Shown: positions 24,851 to 34,167, counted from the stretch's first letter. The stretch: 55,770 bases of DNA from Blastococcus mobilis (GCF_900188025.1 NZ_FZNO01000028.1:1-55770); one strand, 5' to 3'. Notes: generated by a model not told the origin, from the letters alone. A program made the numbers and translations.

Positions 24851-26500
24851 TCACGACGCGCAGTAGGCGGTCTCGGCGAAGTGGCCGGCGGGGCCGAAGC
24901 CGGCGCAGTCGTCGGTGAAGACCCGTCCCGACTCCGTCTCGACGATCCAGAGGTAGGGCAGGTCCTCCACCAGCTGCTCCTGCAGCTCCCGGTAGATCTC
25001 GCCGCGCTCCGCCAGGTCGACGGTGGTGCGCGCCTGCTCGAACAGCCGGTCCACGTCGGGGTTGCGGTAGGCCGAGGAGTTGGAGAAGGGCACCGGCCCG
25101 ACGTTGGAGCTCAGGTACATGCGCTTGACGCCGATCTCCGGGTCGGCGCCGTTGCAGTAGCTGATGATGTTGGTGTCGAACTCGCGGTCGGTGAAGACCC
25201 GCTCGGCGAACACCGGGGGCTCGAGCGGGACCAGCTCCACCTCGATGCCGACCTCGCCGAGCTGCGCGCGGACCAGGTCGCCGTACGCCTCGAAGGACGG
25301 GAAGTGGAGGAAGTCGAAGGCCAGCGGTGTCCCGTCGGGCACCCCGTCCACGCCGCTCGCCGTCCGCACGCCGTCGCCCTCGCGCTGCCAGCCGGCCTCG
25401 TCGAGGAGCTGCTCTGCCTCGGCGGCGTCGAACTGAGGCATCCCCTCCAGTCCCGCGGCGTGCGCGAACGGGATGCCGCTGGAGATGGGCGCCTCGGCCA
25501 CCCTGCCCTGGCCGAAGAGCACGCGCTCGAGGAACTGGTCGCGGTCCAGCGCGGTCCCGATCGCCCTGCGCAGGGCGACGTCCTGGAACATCGGCCGCTC
25601 CAGGTTGAAGCTCACCGTCATGATGCAGTTCGAGCCACCCGGGTTGACCGCCGTCTCGAAGAACCCGAACCCGCCCGCCTGCCGCAGCAGCTCCAGCTCC
25701 GGGCCGGGTGCACCGAACAGCCAGTCGACCTCGCCGGCCTCGAGCGCGACCACCTGGTTGCCCGGGTCCGGGATGATCCGCATGACCACCTCGTCGAGGT
25801 AGGGCAGGTCGGGCTTGAAGTAGTCCTCGTAGGCGACGAAGCGAAGCTCGGAGTCCGGGGTGTAGGATTCGAGCCGGAACGGGCCGGTACCGATCGGGTC
25901 GATGTTGGCCGGGTTCTCCTGCACGTCGGTGCCTTCGTAGACGTGCATCGGCAAGATGGGCGCCTCGGTCACGCCGAGCTGCAGCAGGAAAGGCGCGTAG
26001 GGCTCGCGGAACCGGAACTCCACGGTGTCCGGATCGGGCGTCTCGATGGACTGCAACGCCGCACCGACCGACGCGGCCGTGCGCGAGTGCAGCTCCAGCA
26101 GCATCTCCTCGAACGTGAACTTCACGTCGGCGGAGGTGAACGGTTCTCCGTCGTGCCAGGTCACCCCGTTCCGCAGGTCGAACCGGTAGACGGCGCCGTC
26201 CTCAAGCACCTCCCAGGACTCGGCCAGCTCGGCTACGGGTTCGAGCTGCTCGTCCAGCTCAACCAGGCCGTTGAACAGGAGTTCCGACGCGGTGTGGGTG
26301 CCGCCGCTGGTGCTGATCGCCGGGTTCAGCGAGCCCGGATCGCTGTCGATGGCCGCCACGAGGGTGCCGCCCCGCGTCGGTTCACCGGTTGCGGTGGCGC
26401 TCGGGTCCGCCGTGGCGCCGTCGTCCGGATCGGCCCCGGAACAGGCGCTCACCACCAGCACCACGAGCCCGAAGCACGCACTCAGCCCGCGGATCGGCAC
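24851..26500 (-). CDS. Extracellular solute-binding lipoprotein, family 5
   Basis: 549 residues. The GTG at 26500 is chosen because GGGAGG lies six bases upstream and it gives a compact lipoprotein signal (FGLVVLVVSAC). Family 5 signatures follow: RGGTLVAAIDSDPGSLNPA, VTWHDGEPFTSADVKFTFE and IGTGPFRLE. This family binds peptides, nickel chelates or related ligands; no residue pattern here decides between them. It heads the ABC operon that converges on the hydrogenase regulatory operon. Confidence 0.92.
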   Translation of the reverse strand: MPIRGLSACFGLVVLVVSACSGADPDDGATADPSATATGEPTRGGTLVAAIDSDPGSLNPAISTSGGTHTASELLFNGLVELDEQLEPVAELAESWEVLEDGAVYRFDLRNGVTWHDGEPFTSADVKFTFEEMLLELHSRTAASVGAALQSIETPDPDTVEFRFREPYAPFLLQLGVTEAPILPMHVYEGTDVQENPANIDPIGTGPFRLESYTPDSELRFVAYEDYFKPDLPYLDEVVMRIIPDPGNQVVALEAGEVDWLFGAPGPELELLRQAGGFGFFETAVNPGGSNCIMTVSFNLERPMFQDVALRRAIGTALDRDQFLERVLFGQGRVAEAPISSGIPFAHAAGLEGMPQFDAAEAEQLLDEAGWQREGDGVRTASGVDGVPDGTPLAFDFLHFPSFEAYGDLVRAQLGEVGIEVELVPLEPPVFAERVFTDREFDTNIISYCNGADPEIGVKRMYLSSNVGPVPFSNSSAYRNPDVDRLFEQARTTVDLAERGEIYRELQEQLVEDLPYLWIVETESGRVFTDDCAGFGPAGHFAETAYCAS

Positions 26501-26689
26501 GAGCCACCTCCCCGTCGCCCAGGACGCCCCTGTGCTGGAGACCACAAGAGGCACAGCCTGTCCCTGTCCAGGACCACGGGTAAGTGTCCGGCGCAGTTAG
26601 GTCTCACGTCCGTGACCAGCGCCGCGGACGACCGGCTGCCGCTGCCTCCCGTGCAGTTGCCCAAGGGTCGCGAATTGCAGCGGCGCCGT

Positions 26690-26962
26690 CATGGTGATGC
26701 TGGTGTCGCGCTGGTCAGCTTGTTGCGCAGCCGCGGTGTCAGCGTCGCCGGGACCGCGACGGCGGCCACTGCGGCGACCGCCGTCCTGCTGGCGCTGGTC
26801 CTCGTCTTCCTTCCGGGGAGCCCCGACACCATTCCTGGCGACGTCCCCGCGACCGTGGTCTGGAACTTCCGCCTGGCCTCCCTCGGACAGCCGGCGGTGC
26901 TGTGGGCCGCCCTCGGCCTCGTCGGCGGCTGGCTGGTCGATCGGCTGGCTGGGTCTCGATGA
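26690..26962 (+). pseudogene. 3' remnant of cobalt transporter subunit cbtA
   Basis: The last 90 residues of a CbtA-type protein: VALVSLLRSRG, TAVLLALVLVFLPGSPDTI and VWNFRLASLGQPAVLWAALG, ending LVDRLAGSR. They match the C-terminal third of the intact CbtA at 37437-38210 nearly residue for residue. The upstream two thirds, including the His-containing first helix, are absent; the frame runs back to about 26612 without CbtA-like sequence or a good ribosome binding site. Confidence 0.75.
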
Positions 26963-26967
26963 GGTGA

Positions 26968-27201
26968 TCAGCCAGGCTGGTCTTCTGCCAGAAGGGCTTT
27001 GAGGCTCGCGTGCTCCTCGGCGCAGGCGGGGCAGCCGCGCAGATGTGCCGCCATGCCGGGCACGGCGGCCTCGGCGTCTGCGCCGGCGAGCTCGAGGTCG
27101 ACGTAGCGGTCGAGCTCGTCGAAGCACACCTGGCAGGTGACCTCGGGCTGGCCGGGGCCGAGCAGGCGGCGCAGAACCGGAGAGAGCTGTTGGTCGCTCA
27201 T
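26968..27201 (-). CDS. Putative zinc-finger anti-sigma factor
   Basis: 77 residues with a ZAS-like pattern: CQVCFDELDRYVDLE, then AAHLRGCPACAEEHASLK, containing the H-x3-C-x2-C of zinc-binding anti-sigma proteins. No membrane helix, so it would be cytoplasmic. The ATG overlaps the sigma stop (TGATG). It is expected to sequester the sigma factor encoded immediately upstream. Confidence 0.8.
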   Translation of the reverse strand: MSDQQLSPVLRRLLGPGQPEVTCQVCFDELDRYVDLELAGADAEAAVPGMAAHLRGCPACAEEHASLKALLAEDQPG

Positions 27202-27905
27202 CACGCCTCCTCAGAAGTCGGGATGGGGGCGGGGCCGAGGCCGCGGTCGGCGAGGTGGGCGCGCAGTTTGCGGCGGGCGTCGTGCAGGGTCTTGTACAGC
27301 GCGCCGCGGGTGGTGCCCAACCGGTCGGCGAGGACGTCGATGGGCACGCCGCCCAGGGCCAGGGCGACGAGTACGTGGCGCTGGTGCGGGGTGAGCGCGG
27401 CGGTGATGCCGTCGCGGACGCCGGCCAGGAACTCGGCGTGCTCGGCTTGCTGCTGCGGCTGGGCTGCGCTGTCGGGCAGGAGGGCCCACGTCTCGGGTTG
27501 GAGGGGCACCTCGCGGTCCTGCCAGGCCCGTCGGCGCAGCTTGACGGAGGTCTCGTAGATGGCGAACTTGTAGGCCCAGGTGGTGAAGCGGCTGGCCCCG
27601 CGGAAGGAGTCCAGCCGAGCCAGGACGGACATCAGTGCGTCGTCCGCGGCCTGGACGGCCAGATCGTCCAGTTGCTGGCCGCCGACGCCGGTCACGGTGG
27701 GCCGGCGACGGGCGGTCTCGAACCGGGCGGCCCGCAGCAGCAACCCGTGCAGCCGGCCGATCGCCAGTTCCCGCTCCGGGCCGGCGGTCCGCAGCGGCGT
27801 CAACCACTCCTGCAAGTCGTCACGGCCGACCGCCGCGCTCGGCTCCGTCACCGCCGGGGCAGTTCCGGACTCCTGCACGACTTCGCATCCTGCCCGCTCA
27901 GTCAC
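27201..27905 (-). CDS. Sigma-70 family (ECF-like) RNA polymerase sigma factor
   Basis: 234 residues. Region 2 is visible (DDALMSVLARLDSFRGASRF, TTWAYKFAIYET) and region 4 as a helix-turn-helix (ALTPHQRHVLVALAL, VLADRLGTTRGALYKTLHDARRKL). GTG start at 27905 overlapping the previous stop by GTGA. It forms an operon with the small protein upstream and the anti-sigma downstream. Target promoters are not obvious. Confidence 0.88.
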   Translation of the reverse strand: MTERAGCEVVQESGTAPAVTEPSAAVGRDDLQEWLTPLRTAGPERELAIGRLHGLLLRAARFETARRRPTVTGVGGQQLDDLAVQAADDALMSVLARLDSFRGASRFTTWAYKFAIYETSVKLRRRAWQDREVPLQPETWALLPDSAAQPQQQAEHAEFLAGVRDGITAALTPHQRHVLVALALGGVPIDVLADRLGTTRGALYKTLHDARRKLRAHLADRGLGPAPIPTSEEA

Positions 27906-28135
27906 CGCGACGCTCCGGGGTCCTCGTCGGCCGGGGCGAGGATCCGCGCGGCCAGAACCGGTGGGCAACCGCGCTCCACCAGCTGTAGCACGGCGTGCAG
28001 GTCCAGCCGGAAGTCCGCGGCGAGCACCGCCGCGAGCGCGGAGGAGAACCCAGCCTCGAGCAGCCAGCGTCGCCGCCATCGGACGACCTCGTCGCCCTGC
28101 GGCGCCGGGCCAGTGCTCGGCCTGCCTGTCTGCAT
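27902..28135 (-). CDS. Small conserved-looking protein upstream of the sigma factor
   Basis: 77 residues, rich in helix-forming residues: EVVRWRRRWLLEAGFSSALAA, DFRLDLHAVLQLVERGCPPVLAARIL. I know similar small proteins beside actinobacterial sigma/anti-sigma pairs but no function for them. Start ATG at 28135; coupled to the sigma gene. Confidence 0.65.
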   Translation of the reverse strand: MQTGRPSTGPAPQGDEVVRWRRRWLLEAGFSSALAAVLAADFRLDLHAVLQLVERGCPPVLAARILAPADEDPGASR

Positions 28136-28307
28136 GCCTGGTGAGTGTCACTGCGACGTCCTGGTCTTACCCCTGCTGTGCCGCGACGTCGCTCCTGAGC
28201 CATATCCGAAGAATCTCCGACGTCCGAGGTAAGAGGCCCGACCGGCACCGCCACTAAGGAGTCAAGCACGCCGGAGGACCGGCAGACGGACGGCAGGAGC
28301 TCCAGGG

Positions 28308-29918
28308 ATGACGACACGCGGCACCATGGTCATCGTCGGCGCGGGACTGGCCGGGGCCAGCGCCGCAGAAGCGCTGCGGGCGGAGGGCTTCGCCGGACGG
28401 ATCGTCCTGATCGGCGAGGAGCCGGAGCTGCCCTACGACCGGCCGCCGCTGTCGAAGGGCTACCTCAGCGGTGAGACCCCCCGCGCGCAGGTCCACCTCC
28501 AGGACAGCGCCTTCTACGCCGACCACGACATCGAACTGCTCACCGGCACGCGAATCACCGACCTCGACCGCAACGGCGGCCAGCTGGTGGTGGACACCGG
28601 CGAGCGGCTGGGCTTCGACCGGTTGCTACTGGCGACCGGCGCCGTTCCCCGGCGTCTGCCGGTGCCCGGCGGTGACCTCGCCGGCGTCCACTACCTGCGG
28701 ACCCTGGCCGACGCCGATGCGCTGCGCCAGGACCTGCGTCCCGGAGGCCACCTCGTCGTCGTGGGCGCGGGCTGGATCGGCGCGGAGATCGCCGCATCGG
28801 CCCGCCAGCAGGGCATGGAGGTGACGGTCCTCGATCCGGCGCCGGTCCCGCTGGCGCGGGTCCTGGGCCCGGAGGTCGGGGAGTTCTACCGCCGCCTCCA
28901 CGCCGGCCACGGGGTGCAGCTGCTGATGCGCACCGGCGTGGAGGCCTTCCGGGGAACCGGCCGGGTGCAGGAGGTGCTCACCTCCGACGGCCGGCGCATC
29001 GACGCCCACGCCGTCGTGGTGGGCATCGGGGTGCAGCCCCGCACCGAATTGGCCGAGCGGGCCGGATTGATCGTCGACGACGGCGTCGTGGTCGACGAGC
29101 TGCTGCGCACCGGCGACCCACGGATCTTCGCCGCCGGCGACATCGCCCGCGCCCGCCACTCCTTCTACGACCAGCACGTCCGCGTCGAGCACTGGGCCAC
29201 CGCCCGCGACCAGGGCGTGGCCGCCGCCCGCGGCATGCTCGGCCGGGGCGCTTCCTACGACGCGCTGCCGTACTTCTTCTCCGACCAGTACGACACCGGC
29301 ATGGAGTACCGCGGCCGCGCCACGCGATGGGACCGGGTCGTCTTCCGCGGCGATCCCGACAGCCGCGAGTTCCTGGCGTTCTGGTTGCAGGACGGCCGGG
29401 TGCTGGCCGGCATGAACGTCAACGTCTGGAACGCCGGCGACGACGTCGAGGCCCTTCTCCGTTCCCGGGCCCAGGTCGATCCCGACCGGCTCGCCGACCC
29501 CCGCGTGCCCCTGGCCGAGGTCTCCCCACCGCCGCTCCCCACCGGCGGTGGCGCCAACAAGACGGGTGTTCTGTCCGGGCCGCTGAAATTCGTGCGGCAG
29601 TTCCTCCGCGACCGGTTCACCGTCGCCGACGCCACCCCCGCCGACGAGCTCGCCGTCGGTGAGGGCCGGGTGCTCGACGTCGCCGGCGAGAAGGTCGCCG
29701 TCTACAAGGACCCCGCCGGCAACCTGCACGGCCTGTCACCGGTGTGCACCCACGCCCGCTGCCTCGTCCAGTGGAGCGCCGCCGACACGGCGTGGAACTG
29801 CCCCTGCCACGGCGCCCGCTTCTCCCCCACCGGCCAGGTCCTGCGCGGGCCGGCCAAGAAGGACCTCGCCCCCCGGCCGCTGCCGGCGATCGACCGGCAC
29901 GACACCAGCACCCCCTGA
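28308..29918 (+). CDS. FAD-dependent reductase fused to a Rieske domain
   Basis: 536 residues. Residues 1-400 are a pyridine-nucleotide-disulfide/ferredoxin-reductase-like module: FAD motif IVGAGLAGASAAEAL, PYDRPPLSKGYL, NAD motif VVGAGWIGAEIAA and the second FAD contact IFAAGDIA. The C-terminal ~100 residues are a Rieske [2Fe-2S] domain: C480-T-H482...C485 and C498-P-C500-H501. It is likely a soluble NAD(P)H-dependent electron transfer protein; its partner is unknown. It is followed by a membrane protein and a broken folE. Confidence 0.9.
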   Translation: MTTRGTMVIVGAGLAGASAAEALRAEGFAGRIVLIGEEPELPYDRPPLSKGYLSGETPRAQVHLQDSAFYADHDIELLTGTRITDLDRNGGQLVVDTGERLGFDRLLLATGAVPRRLPVPGGDLAGVHYLRTLADADALRQDLRPGGHLVVVGAGWIGAEIAASARQQGMEVTVLDPAPVPLARVLGPEVGEFYRRLHAGHGVQLLMRTGVEAFRGTGRVQEVLTSDGRRIDAHAVVVGIGVQPRTELAERAGLIVDDGVVVDELLRTGDPRIFAAGDIARARHSFYDQHVRVEHWATARDQGVAAARGMLGRGASYDALPYFFSDQYDTGMEYRGRATRWDRVVFRGDPDSREFLAFWLQDGRVLAGMNVNVWNAGDDVEALLRSRAQVDPDRLADPRVPLAEVSPPPLPTGGGANKTGVLSGPLKFVRQFLRDRFTVADATPADELAVGEGRVLDVAGEKVAVYKDPAGNLHGLSPVCTHARCLVQWSAADTAWNCPCHGARFSPTGQVLRGPAKKDLAPRPLPAIDRHDTSTP

Positions 29919-29954
29919 CCGCCCCTCCCGACCGATCCGATCAAGGAGACCTCC

Positions 29955-30395
29955 GTGAAGAACCGCCACCCCGTCCAGATCGTCGCCATGCTCGCCGGCG
30001 CCGCGTTCCTGCTCGTCGGCATCCTCGGCTTCGTGCCCGGCATCACCAGCGGCTACTCCGACCTGTCCTTCGCCGGACGGCACTCCGAGGCGCACCTGCT
30101 GGGCCTGTTCCAGGTCAGCGTGCTGCACAACGTCGTCCACCTGCTGTTCGGCGTCGTCGGGCTCGCCGCCGCCCGCAGCCTCGCCGGCGCCCGCGGGTTC
30201 CTGCTCGGCGCGGGCGCGATCTACCTGGTGCTCACCGTGTACGGCTTACTCGTCGGACACGACAGCCCCGCCAACTTCGTGCCGGTCAACGCCGCCGACA
30301 ACGTGCTGCACCTCGGCCTGGGCCTGGGCATGCTCGCCGCCGGACTGGTCCTGGGCAAGAGCAGCGCGGGCGCCCCCGCCACCCACCGTCGATGA
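29955..30395 (+). CDS. DUF4383 family membrane protein
   Basis: 146 residues with four hydrophobic helices (AMLAGAAFLLVGILGFVPGI; VLHNVVHLLFGVVGLAA; FLLGAGAIYLVLTVYGLL; NVLHLGLGLGMLAAGLVLG) and the HNVVHLLFG/DNVLHLGLG repeats typical of DUF4383. GTG start with GGAG upstream. The function of the family is unknown. The folE remnant starts inside its stop (ATGA). Confidence 0.85.
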   Translation: MKNRHPVQIVAMLAGAAFLLVGILGFVPGITSGYSDLSFAGRHSEAHLLGLFQVSVLHNVVHLLFGVVGLAAARSLAGARGFLLGAGAIYLVLTVYGLLVGHDSPANFVPVNAADNVLHLGLGLGMLAAGLVLGKSSAGAPATHRR

Positions 30396-30999
30396 CGGCC
30401 CCCGCCGGGCCGCGGATCTCGTTGCGGCCTGCGGCAACGGCGGCCGGCGACACGGTGGACCTGCAGGCCGCGGCCCGCTCGGTCCGCGACCTGCTGGTGG
30501 CGCTCGGGCAGGACCCGACCGCCGACCACCTGCAGGACACCCCCCCGCCGGGTCGCCGCCGCCTACGCCGAACTGCTGGGCCCCGCGCCGTTCGTCATGA
30601 CCACTTTCGCCAACGAGGAGGGCTACGACGAGCTGGTCCTGGCCCGGGATCCCGTTCACCTCGCTGTGCGAGCACCACCTGCTGCCCTTCACCGGCCGGG
30701 CTCACGTCGGCTACCTGCCCGGGGAGCGGATCGTGGGGCTGTCCAAGCTGGCCCGCGTGGTGGAGACCTACGCCCGGGGACTGCAGGTCCAGAAGCGCCT
30801 CACCGCGCAGGTGGCCGACCGGCTGGAGGAAGCGCTCCGGCCCCGCGGGGTGGGCGTGGTGCTGAAGGCGGAGCACTCCTGCATGTCGCTGCGCGGCGTC
30901 CGTACCACCACCTCGGCCTTGCGGGGACTCCTCCGTGAGGACGCACGCACCCGGCAGGCGTTCCTGTCACTCACCACGGCGCACCAGCCTCCGCGTTGA
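30392..30999 (+). pseudogene. folE: GTP cyclohydrolase I (folE) with two frameshifts
   Basis: FolE makes dihydroneopterin triphosphate for folate. All parts are present but in three frames: VDLQAAARSVRDLLVALGQ, then (after a C-run near 30541) [24 protein letters not shown], then (after about 30648) [20 protein letters not shown] with the zinc-binding Cys-His, [23 protein letters not shown] and EHSCMSLRG. Residue-level conservation is high, so the lesions are recent or are sequencing errors in GC runs. Confidence 0.85.
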
Positions 31000-31022
31000 G
31001 CCGCGCCACCGATCGGAGAGAG

Positions 31023-31490
31023 ATGAGCCGCCTGCGCCGCCCGACGACCCACCACCAGGAGAACTACCGGCTCGACGACGTCGTCCGCGGGGGCGAGTTC
31101 CGCCGCCGTACCGGCGCACCAGGCCGGTCCCTGTCCGATGCCGTGCTCGCCGGTGGGGTCGCCACCGTGGTCAGCGGCCTGCCCTCGATGCTGCACGCGC
31201 TGCGCACCGGCGGCGACCCGCTGGAGGCCACCCTCGCGGCCGGCACCCTGCTCCTGCGCGACGAGCAGCGCACCCATCGGCTGCTGCCAGCGGCGTCGCT
31301 GATCCACGCCGGCATGTCCCTGGGGTGGGCGCTGGTCCTCGCCGCGACCCTTCCCACCCGGCGCACCGCTCTGGCCGGAGGGCTGGCCGGCGCCGCGATC
31401 GCCGCGCTCGACCTGGGGCTGGTGGGGCGTCACCTGCCCCGGATCCGGAAGCTGCCCGTCCTCCCCCAGCTGGCCGACCACGCGCATACG
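31023..31490 (+). pseudogene. Membrane protein, 3' end frameshifted
   Basis: Starts ATG at 31023 with GGAGAGAG upstream. It has hydrophobic helices (DAVLAGGVATVVSGLPSM, LIHAGMSLGWALVLAATL, GLAGAAIAALDLGLVG) with a predicted end HLPRIRKLPVLPQLADHA. From about 31487 the sensible continuation (YGAVVGSVLAGRAG) lies in another frame and runs into the following SRPBCC-like sequence. Function unknown. Confidence 0.55.
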
Positions 31491-31519
31491 GAGCCGTCGT
31501 CGGGTCGGTCCTGGCCGGA

Positions 31520-32058
31520 CGTGCCGGCCGCCCAGGCGACGTGGTGGCGGTCCGCCTCGTGGGCGCGACCCCGGAGCGGGTCTTCGAGTTCCTCGCCGAC
31601 CTGCGCAACCACTGGCTGCTGGAGACCGCTTCGTCGAACTCAGCGGCCTCGACGGCGACGAGGGCAACGGCCCCCGCGGGGGCCGCGTGCGGCTCAAAGG
31701 GCCGCTCGCCATCAGCCGGGAAGCACGGACCCGCGTGCTCTCGGCCCGCCCGCCCACCGCGGTCCGTTCCGGCAGGTTGGCCGGACGCGCGGACATCGGC
31801 AGGGGCACCACCGGACGGGTGGCCTGGGAGATCGCCGTCGGGAAGAACGGCGGGTCGCTGGTCACCTTGAGGGCGGCCGCGGAGCGCGCGTCCCTGCTCG
31901 ATCGGACGCTGCTGCTGCTCGGCCGCTGGTGGCTGCAGCACACCTTCGACCGCGCCCTCGCCAACCTCGACCGCATCCTCGAGCCGGCAACGACAGCGCC
32001 GGAGACCTCACCGGCTCCATCCGTGCGGCCCGTCCCCGAGCAGAAGGCGGCCGGGTGA
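31520..32058 (+). pseudogene. SRPBCC/polyketide-cyclase-like protein, frameshifted
   Basis: The N-terminal strand-helix VVAVRLVGATPERVFEFLADLRNHW is in one frame; from about 31627 the rest (RFVELSGLDGDEG, VRLKGPLAISREARTRVL, LLLLGRWWLQHTFDRALANL) is in another. The fold is a START-like lipid or ligand-binding domain. The stop TGA at 32056-32058 overlaps the next ATG. Probably inactive unless the frameshift is a sequencing error. Confidence 0.6.
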
Positions 32059-32561
32059 TGCGCGACCGGAAACGGCGGCTCACCACGGCACTGGCCCGCC
32101 ACGTCGTCAACCCGATCATGCGCAGAGCCATCGAGCGGGGCATCGCGCCGCCCCGGTACGCCCTCCTCGAGACGACCGGGCGCAAGTCGGGACTGCCGCG
32201 CCGCACCCCGGTGGGGAACGGACTGGACGGCGACACCTTCTGGCTCGTCGCCGAGCACGGCCGCAGCGCCGCCTACGTGCGCACCATCCGAACCGACACC
32301 CGGGTGCGGATCAAGGTGGGCAGGAGATGGCGCACGGGAATAGCGGTCCTCCTTCCCGAGGACGACGCACGCGACCGCCAGCGTCTGATCGGCCGCAGGT
32401 TCAACGCCGCCGTCGTGCGCATGATGGGCACCGACCTGCTCCTCACCGTGCGCGTCGGCCTGAAGCCGTCGACCCTTTCAGGAAAGAAGCCCGACAACGA
32501 ACTCGCCGTGCAACCGCAGACGTCCGCCGGCCAGGCGGATCCTGACCCGAGGAGGAACTGA
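32058..32561 (+). CDS. F420-dependent nitroreductase-like protein (DDN/DUF385 family)
   Basis: 167 residues. The family signature LLETTGRKSGLPRRTPV is present, followed by FWLVAEHGRSAAYVRTI and VRIKVGRRWRTG. Members bind deazaflavin F420 or fatty acids and act on quinones or nitro compounds. ATG at 32058 in a TGATG overlap; it is coupled to the following small lipoprotein. Confidence 0.85.
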   Translation: MRDRKRRLTTALARHVVNPIMRRAIERGIAPPRYALLETTGRKSGLPRRTPVGNGLDGDTFWLVAEHGRSAAYVRTIRTDTRVRIKVGRRWRTGIAVLLPEDDARDRQRLIGRRFNAAVVRMMGTDLLLTVRVGLKPSTLSGKKPDNELAVQPQTSAGQADPDPRRN

Positions 32562-32746
32562 TGACCCTGGACCTGGCAACCCGTGATCGCCCTCGACGCC
32601 GCTCGACCCGTCTCCGGACCGCACTTGTCGGCGTCGCGGCGCTCCTGAGCTGGACTCTGGCCGGTTGTGGGGACCCCGACGACGATGGGGGTGGCGGGGG
32701 CGGTGGCTACGTGTCTCAGCAGTCGATCGAGCAGGAGCTCGGCTGA
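32561..32746 (+). CDS. Small Gly-rich lipoprotein
   Basis: 61 residues: basic N-terminus, hydrophobic stretch TALVGVAALLSWTLAGC with a lipobox, then GDPDDDGGGGGGGYVSQQS. A good GAGGAGG lies before the ATG, which overlaps the DDN stop. After processing only about 25 residues remain, so it may be a lipid-anchored tag or spacer. Function unknown. Confidence 0.6.
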   Translation: MTLDLATRDRPRRRSTRLRTALVGVAALLSWTLAGCGDPDDDGGGGGGGYVSQQSIEQELG

Positions 32747-32814
32747 ACCACGACAAACCCACGCCACCGGAGCTGCGCCCGCCCGTGGCGATGGAGCGGA
32801 GGAGAGCAGGGTCA

Positions 32815-33177
32815 GTGGAGCTATGGATCAACCCGTCGTGCTCGAAGTGTCAAGTGGCCACTGAGCTGCTCGACGAAGCGGGCGCCCAGTACACGGTCCG
32901 CCGTTACCTCGAGGACCCGCCGACGGTCGATGAGCTGAACGCCGTGCTGCGCCGGCTGGGTCTCGAGCCTTGGGACATCGCACGAATGAACGAGCCTCTC
33001 GCCGACGAACTGGACCTTGCGCATCTGCCGCGCGACCGCAGACGCTGGCTCGACGTCATGGCCGCCAACCCGCTGCTGATCCAGCGGCCGCTGATCACCG
33101 CCGACGACGGCACGACCGTGATCGGACGGTCGGAGGAGGCGGTGCGTCAAGCGCTCCGAGCTTCCACACCTTCCTGA
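32815..33177 (+). CDS. ArsC/Spx-family thioredoxin-fold protein
   Basis: 120 residues with the ArsC-type motif INPSCSKCQVATELLDE (CxxC of a glutaredoxin-like arsenate reductase), LEDPPTVDELNAVLRRLG and the C-terminal NPLLIQRPLITADDG typical of the family. GTG at 32815 gives SVELWINPS at the N-terminus with GGAGGAG about 12 bases upstream; ATG at 32791 is an alternative. It may reduce arsenate or act as a thiol regulator; no arsenic genes are adjacent. Confidence 0.85.
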   Translation: MELWINPSCSKCQVATELLDEAGAQYTVRRYLEDPPTVDELNAVLRRLGLEPWDIARMNEPLADELDLAHLPRDRRRWLDVMAANPLLIQRPLITADDGTTVIGRSEEAVRQALRASTPS

Positions 33178-33492
33178 TCGTCCGGCCTGCCGCGCTGACC
33201 GCTGAGGCGCGCACCGTCCGCCTGGGCGAGACTCCGGGCCGCGCATCAGGACATCCAACGCCGCGTCCTCCCGTTCGCCGTCACCTCCCTGTCCCGGTCA
33301 GCCGGCAAAGCGGACGGGCATTGCCGCCATCCGGCTCATCAGTCCCCGGAGCATCGGTCGATAATCCCCGCGGGATGGCGGTGAGTCGGCAGGGCATCCT
33401 CTCAGGCACAGGAGCCCGCGCGGACTCACACTGCGTCGACTCCCCCAGCCGTCCTTCCAGAAGGCCACCGGTCCCATCCCCCTCTGCCGCCG
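33178..33492. other. No gene seen
   Basis: Between the ArsC-like gene and the next remnant I see only arginine-rich shadow frames, with no motif, repeat or clear promoter. Confidence 0.5.
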
Positions 33493-33690
33493 TTGACCCT
33501 GGAGACCGCCGAAGCGGAGGTCCAGGCCGCAGAAGACGCATGGAAGACCCGCGACCCGGAGCGGGTCGGTGAGGCCTACACGTCGCGCACCCGGTGGCGG
33601 AATGGTCGGCCTGTTCTTCGCCGAAGACGTCGAAGCCGGCGAGGACGGCGAACCGCTGACCTGCTCACCATCCGGGACAAACGCGTGCCG
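33493..33690 (+). pseudogene. NTF2-like/DUF1348-type fragment
   Basis: The first 35 residues ([25 protein letters not shown] with [10 protein letters not shown]) match the N-terminus of DUF1348-like NTF2-fold proteins. The frame then degenerates to Arg-rich sequence, so only the 5' end survives. Confidence 0.5.
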
Positions 33691-33849
33691 CGGTCGACGC
33701 CGGCTGCGCGGGCGTGATCGAGTGCGCCGACACCGAGTGCCGCCCGATCCCGTTCTCCACGATCACCGTCCGGCCGGGCGCCGGCGCCGCAGGGGCGTCG
33801 GGAGCGGCGCGCATGGGCGGGGCGCGGGCTGGCCGACGCCGCGCCAGGC

Positions 33850-34134
33850 CCGCGTGCGCGGTGGTGCGGCCGGTGCGGTGGCCGCGGCGTGTGCGGTCTG
33901 CTGCGCCGCCCCCGTCGCAGCGCTGCTCGGCATCGGTCTCAGCGGCACGGCGGCCACGCGTTCGCCCTCGCCTTCGCCGACCTGGTGTTCGCCCTGGGGG
34001 TCACGGTGGCCACCGTCGCCGCGGTGGTCCTGCACAGTCCCCGCGCCCGGCAGAAGACCTGCGCTCCCGAGGCCGCCGCCGGTTCCGTCGGGCCGGTCCC
34101 GGTCGAGCTGGGATCTCGCCCCGATGCGCCCTGA
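33850..34134 (+). pseudogene. Cys-rich small membrane protein, frameshifted
   Basis: GAAGAVAAACAVCCAAPVAALL forms a helix with a CxxCC motif like those in heavy-metal membrane proteins; after about 33950 the continuation AFALAFADLVFALGVTVAT is in another frame and ends at 34134. It could be a relic of a mercury or other metal transport locus; preceding sequence with CADTEC may belong to it. Confidence 0.4.
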
Positions 34135-34167
34135 GCCGTCCGCCACGGACGCGACCGGGTGGTTGCG

